Source: a bacterium (GTDB taxonomy: Bacteria; Zhuqueibacterota; Zhuqueibacteria; Thermofontimicrobiales; Thermofontimicrobiaceae). Taken from it: 7,052 bases of DNA. The translations under genes were made by a program, and so were the position numbers. Under the pieces are notes generated by a model. It saw only the letters and a list, made by a program, of their open reading frames with translations, was not told the DNA's origin and searched no databases. This document shows positions 6,684 to 7,052 of the stretch, in pieces. Where the stretch lies: the NCBI GenBank assembly GCA_025453735.1, contig JALOPY010000121.1, forward strand, positions 1 through 7,052. The letters run 5' to 3'. Every line of letters starts with the position of its first letter. Position 1 is the first letter of the stretch.

Positions 6684-7052
6684 TTAAAGCAAATTACTGG
6701 CAAGATCAGCCAGCTCAGAGCGCTCACCTTTCTCAAGATTTATGTGAGCATAAATGCTCTGTCCCTGCATTTTCTCGATCAGGTAACTCAAACCATTGGA
6801 TTGACTATCCAGGTACGGGTGATCGATCTGGAAAATATCGCCGGTGAAAATCATTTTCGTTCCCTCGCCTGCCCTGGTAATAATCGTCTTCACTTCGTGA
6901 GGAGTCAAATTCTGCGCTTCATCCACAATGAAGAACACCCGGACCAGGCTGCGCCCCCGAATGTACGACAGCGGGGTGATGACCAACTTTTCCTCGTCAA
7001 GCAATTCGTCAATGCGTTTGTGTTTTGAATCGGATTCGATAAACTGATTTTT
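6684..7052 (-). CDS. PhoH-family ATPase, C-terminal part (PIN-PhoH/YlaK-like; 5' end outside window)
   Basis: Read on the - strand, the frame is open from the right edge to a TAA at 6686-6684, giving the last 122 residues. They match the C-terminal half of the PhoH ATPase domain: ITPLSYIRGRSL, a Walker B strand FFIVDEAQN (visible residues 40-48), LTPHEVKTIITRAGEGTK, the sensor-like FTGDIFQIDHPYLD, SNGLSYLIE, and the closing GERSELADLASNLL. The wording NLTPHEVKTII and the ending GERSELA resemble the longer PIN-PhoH (PhoH2/YlaK) proteins, where an N-terminal PIN ribonuclease domain is joined to the ATPase, more than E. coli PhoH/YbeZ. The PIN domain and Walker A would lie outside the window, so this assignment is inference. 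A TTG at 7004 is not the start, because homology continues upstream of it. Members are thought to act on RNA as an ATP-driven nuclease or helicase. The gene converges on the rluD-like gene and is probably a separate transcript. Confidence 0.9.
   Translation of the reverse strand, partial: KNQFIESDSKHKRIDELLDEEKLVITPLSYIRGRSLVRVFFIVDEAQNLTPHEVKTIITRAGEGTKMIFTGDIFQIDHPYLDSQSNGLSYLIEKMQGQSIYAHINLEKGERSELADLASNLL

Noticed and set aside
6744..7028. Open frame of 94 codons on the + strand
   Set aside because: It lies fully antisense to the clearly recognisable PhoH-family gene and resembles no known protein.

Overview
The window is a run of co-directional housekeeping genes on the + strand, followed by a convergent gene on the - strand. 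Order on +: the 3' end of an unrecognised coiled-coil protein gene (1-183), purine nucleoside phosphorylase (212-1033), isoleucyl-tRNA synthetase (1152-4310), a small TraR/DksA-type zinc-finger protein (4374-4733), lipoprotein signal peptidase lspA (about 4847-5338) and a RluA/RluD-family pseudouridine synthase (5387-6394). On the - strand, the C-terminal part of a PhoH-family ATPase enters from the right edge and ends at 6684. I see no tRNA, rRNA, CRISPR array, insertion sequence or phage gene.

Organism: a bacterium of moderate, slightly AT-rich composition that uses Shine-Dalgarno sites and some TTG/GTG starts. The order ileS, traR/dksA-type, lspA, rluA-type is one I associate with the Bacteroidetes/Chlorobi/Calditrichota/KSB1 (FCB) side of the tree. 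The visible Shine-Dalgarno sites make a classical Bacteroidetes less likely. This placement is an inference of low confidence.

How the genes fit together: the short gaps (28, 118, 63, about 113 or less, and 48 bases) suggest one or two transcripts. Their products cover purine salvage, isoleucine charging of tRNA, a putative RNA-polymerase-binding regulator, release of lipoprotein signal peptides and rRNA modification. These are growth-linked functions rather than one pathway. The 289-base region between the convergent rluD-like and phoH-like genes (6395-6683) holds a 111-base imperfect inverted repeat with short tandem repeats in each arm and a T9 run directly after it.

The content is mostly ordinary. 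Two points deserve attention. The isoleucyl-tRNA synthetase carries the class I signature with its first and third positions exchanged (GIHH in place of HxGH), a known rare variant linked to very high mupirocin resistance. The structured intergenic element at 6525-6635 may be a dispersed repeat or a terminator. I found no convincing evidence of an undescribed multi-gene system.
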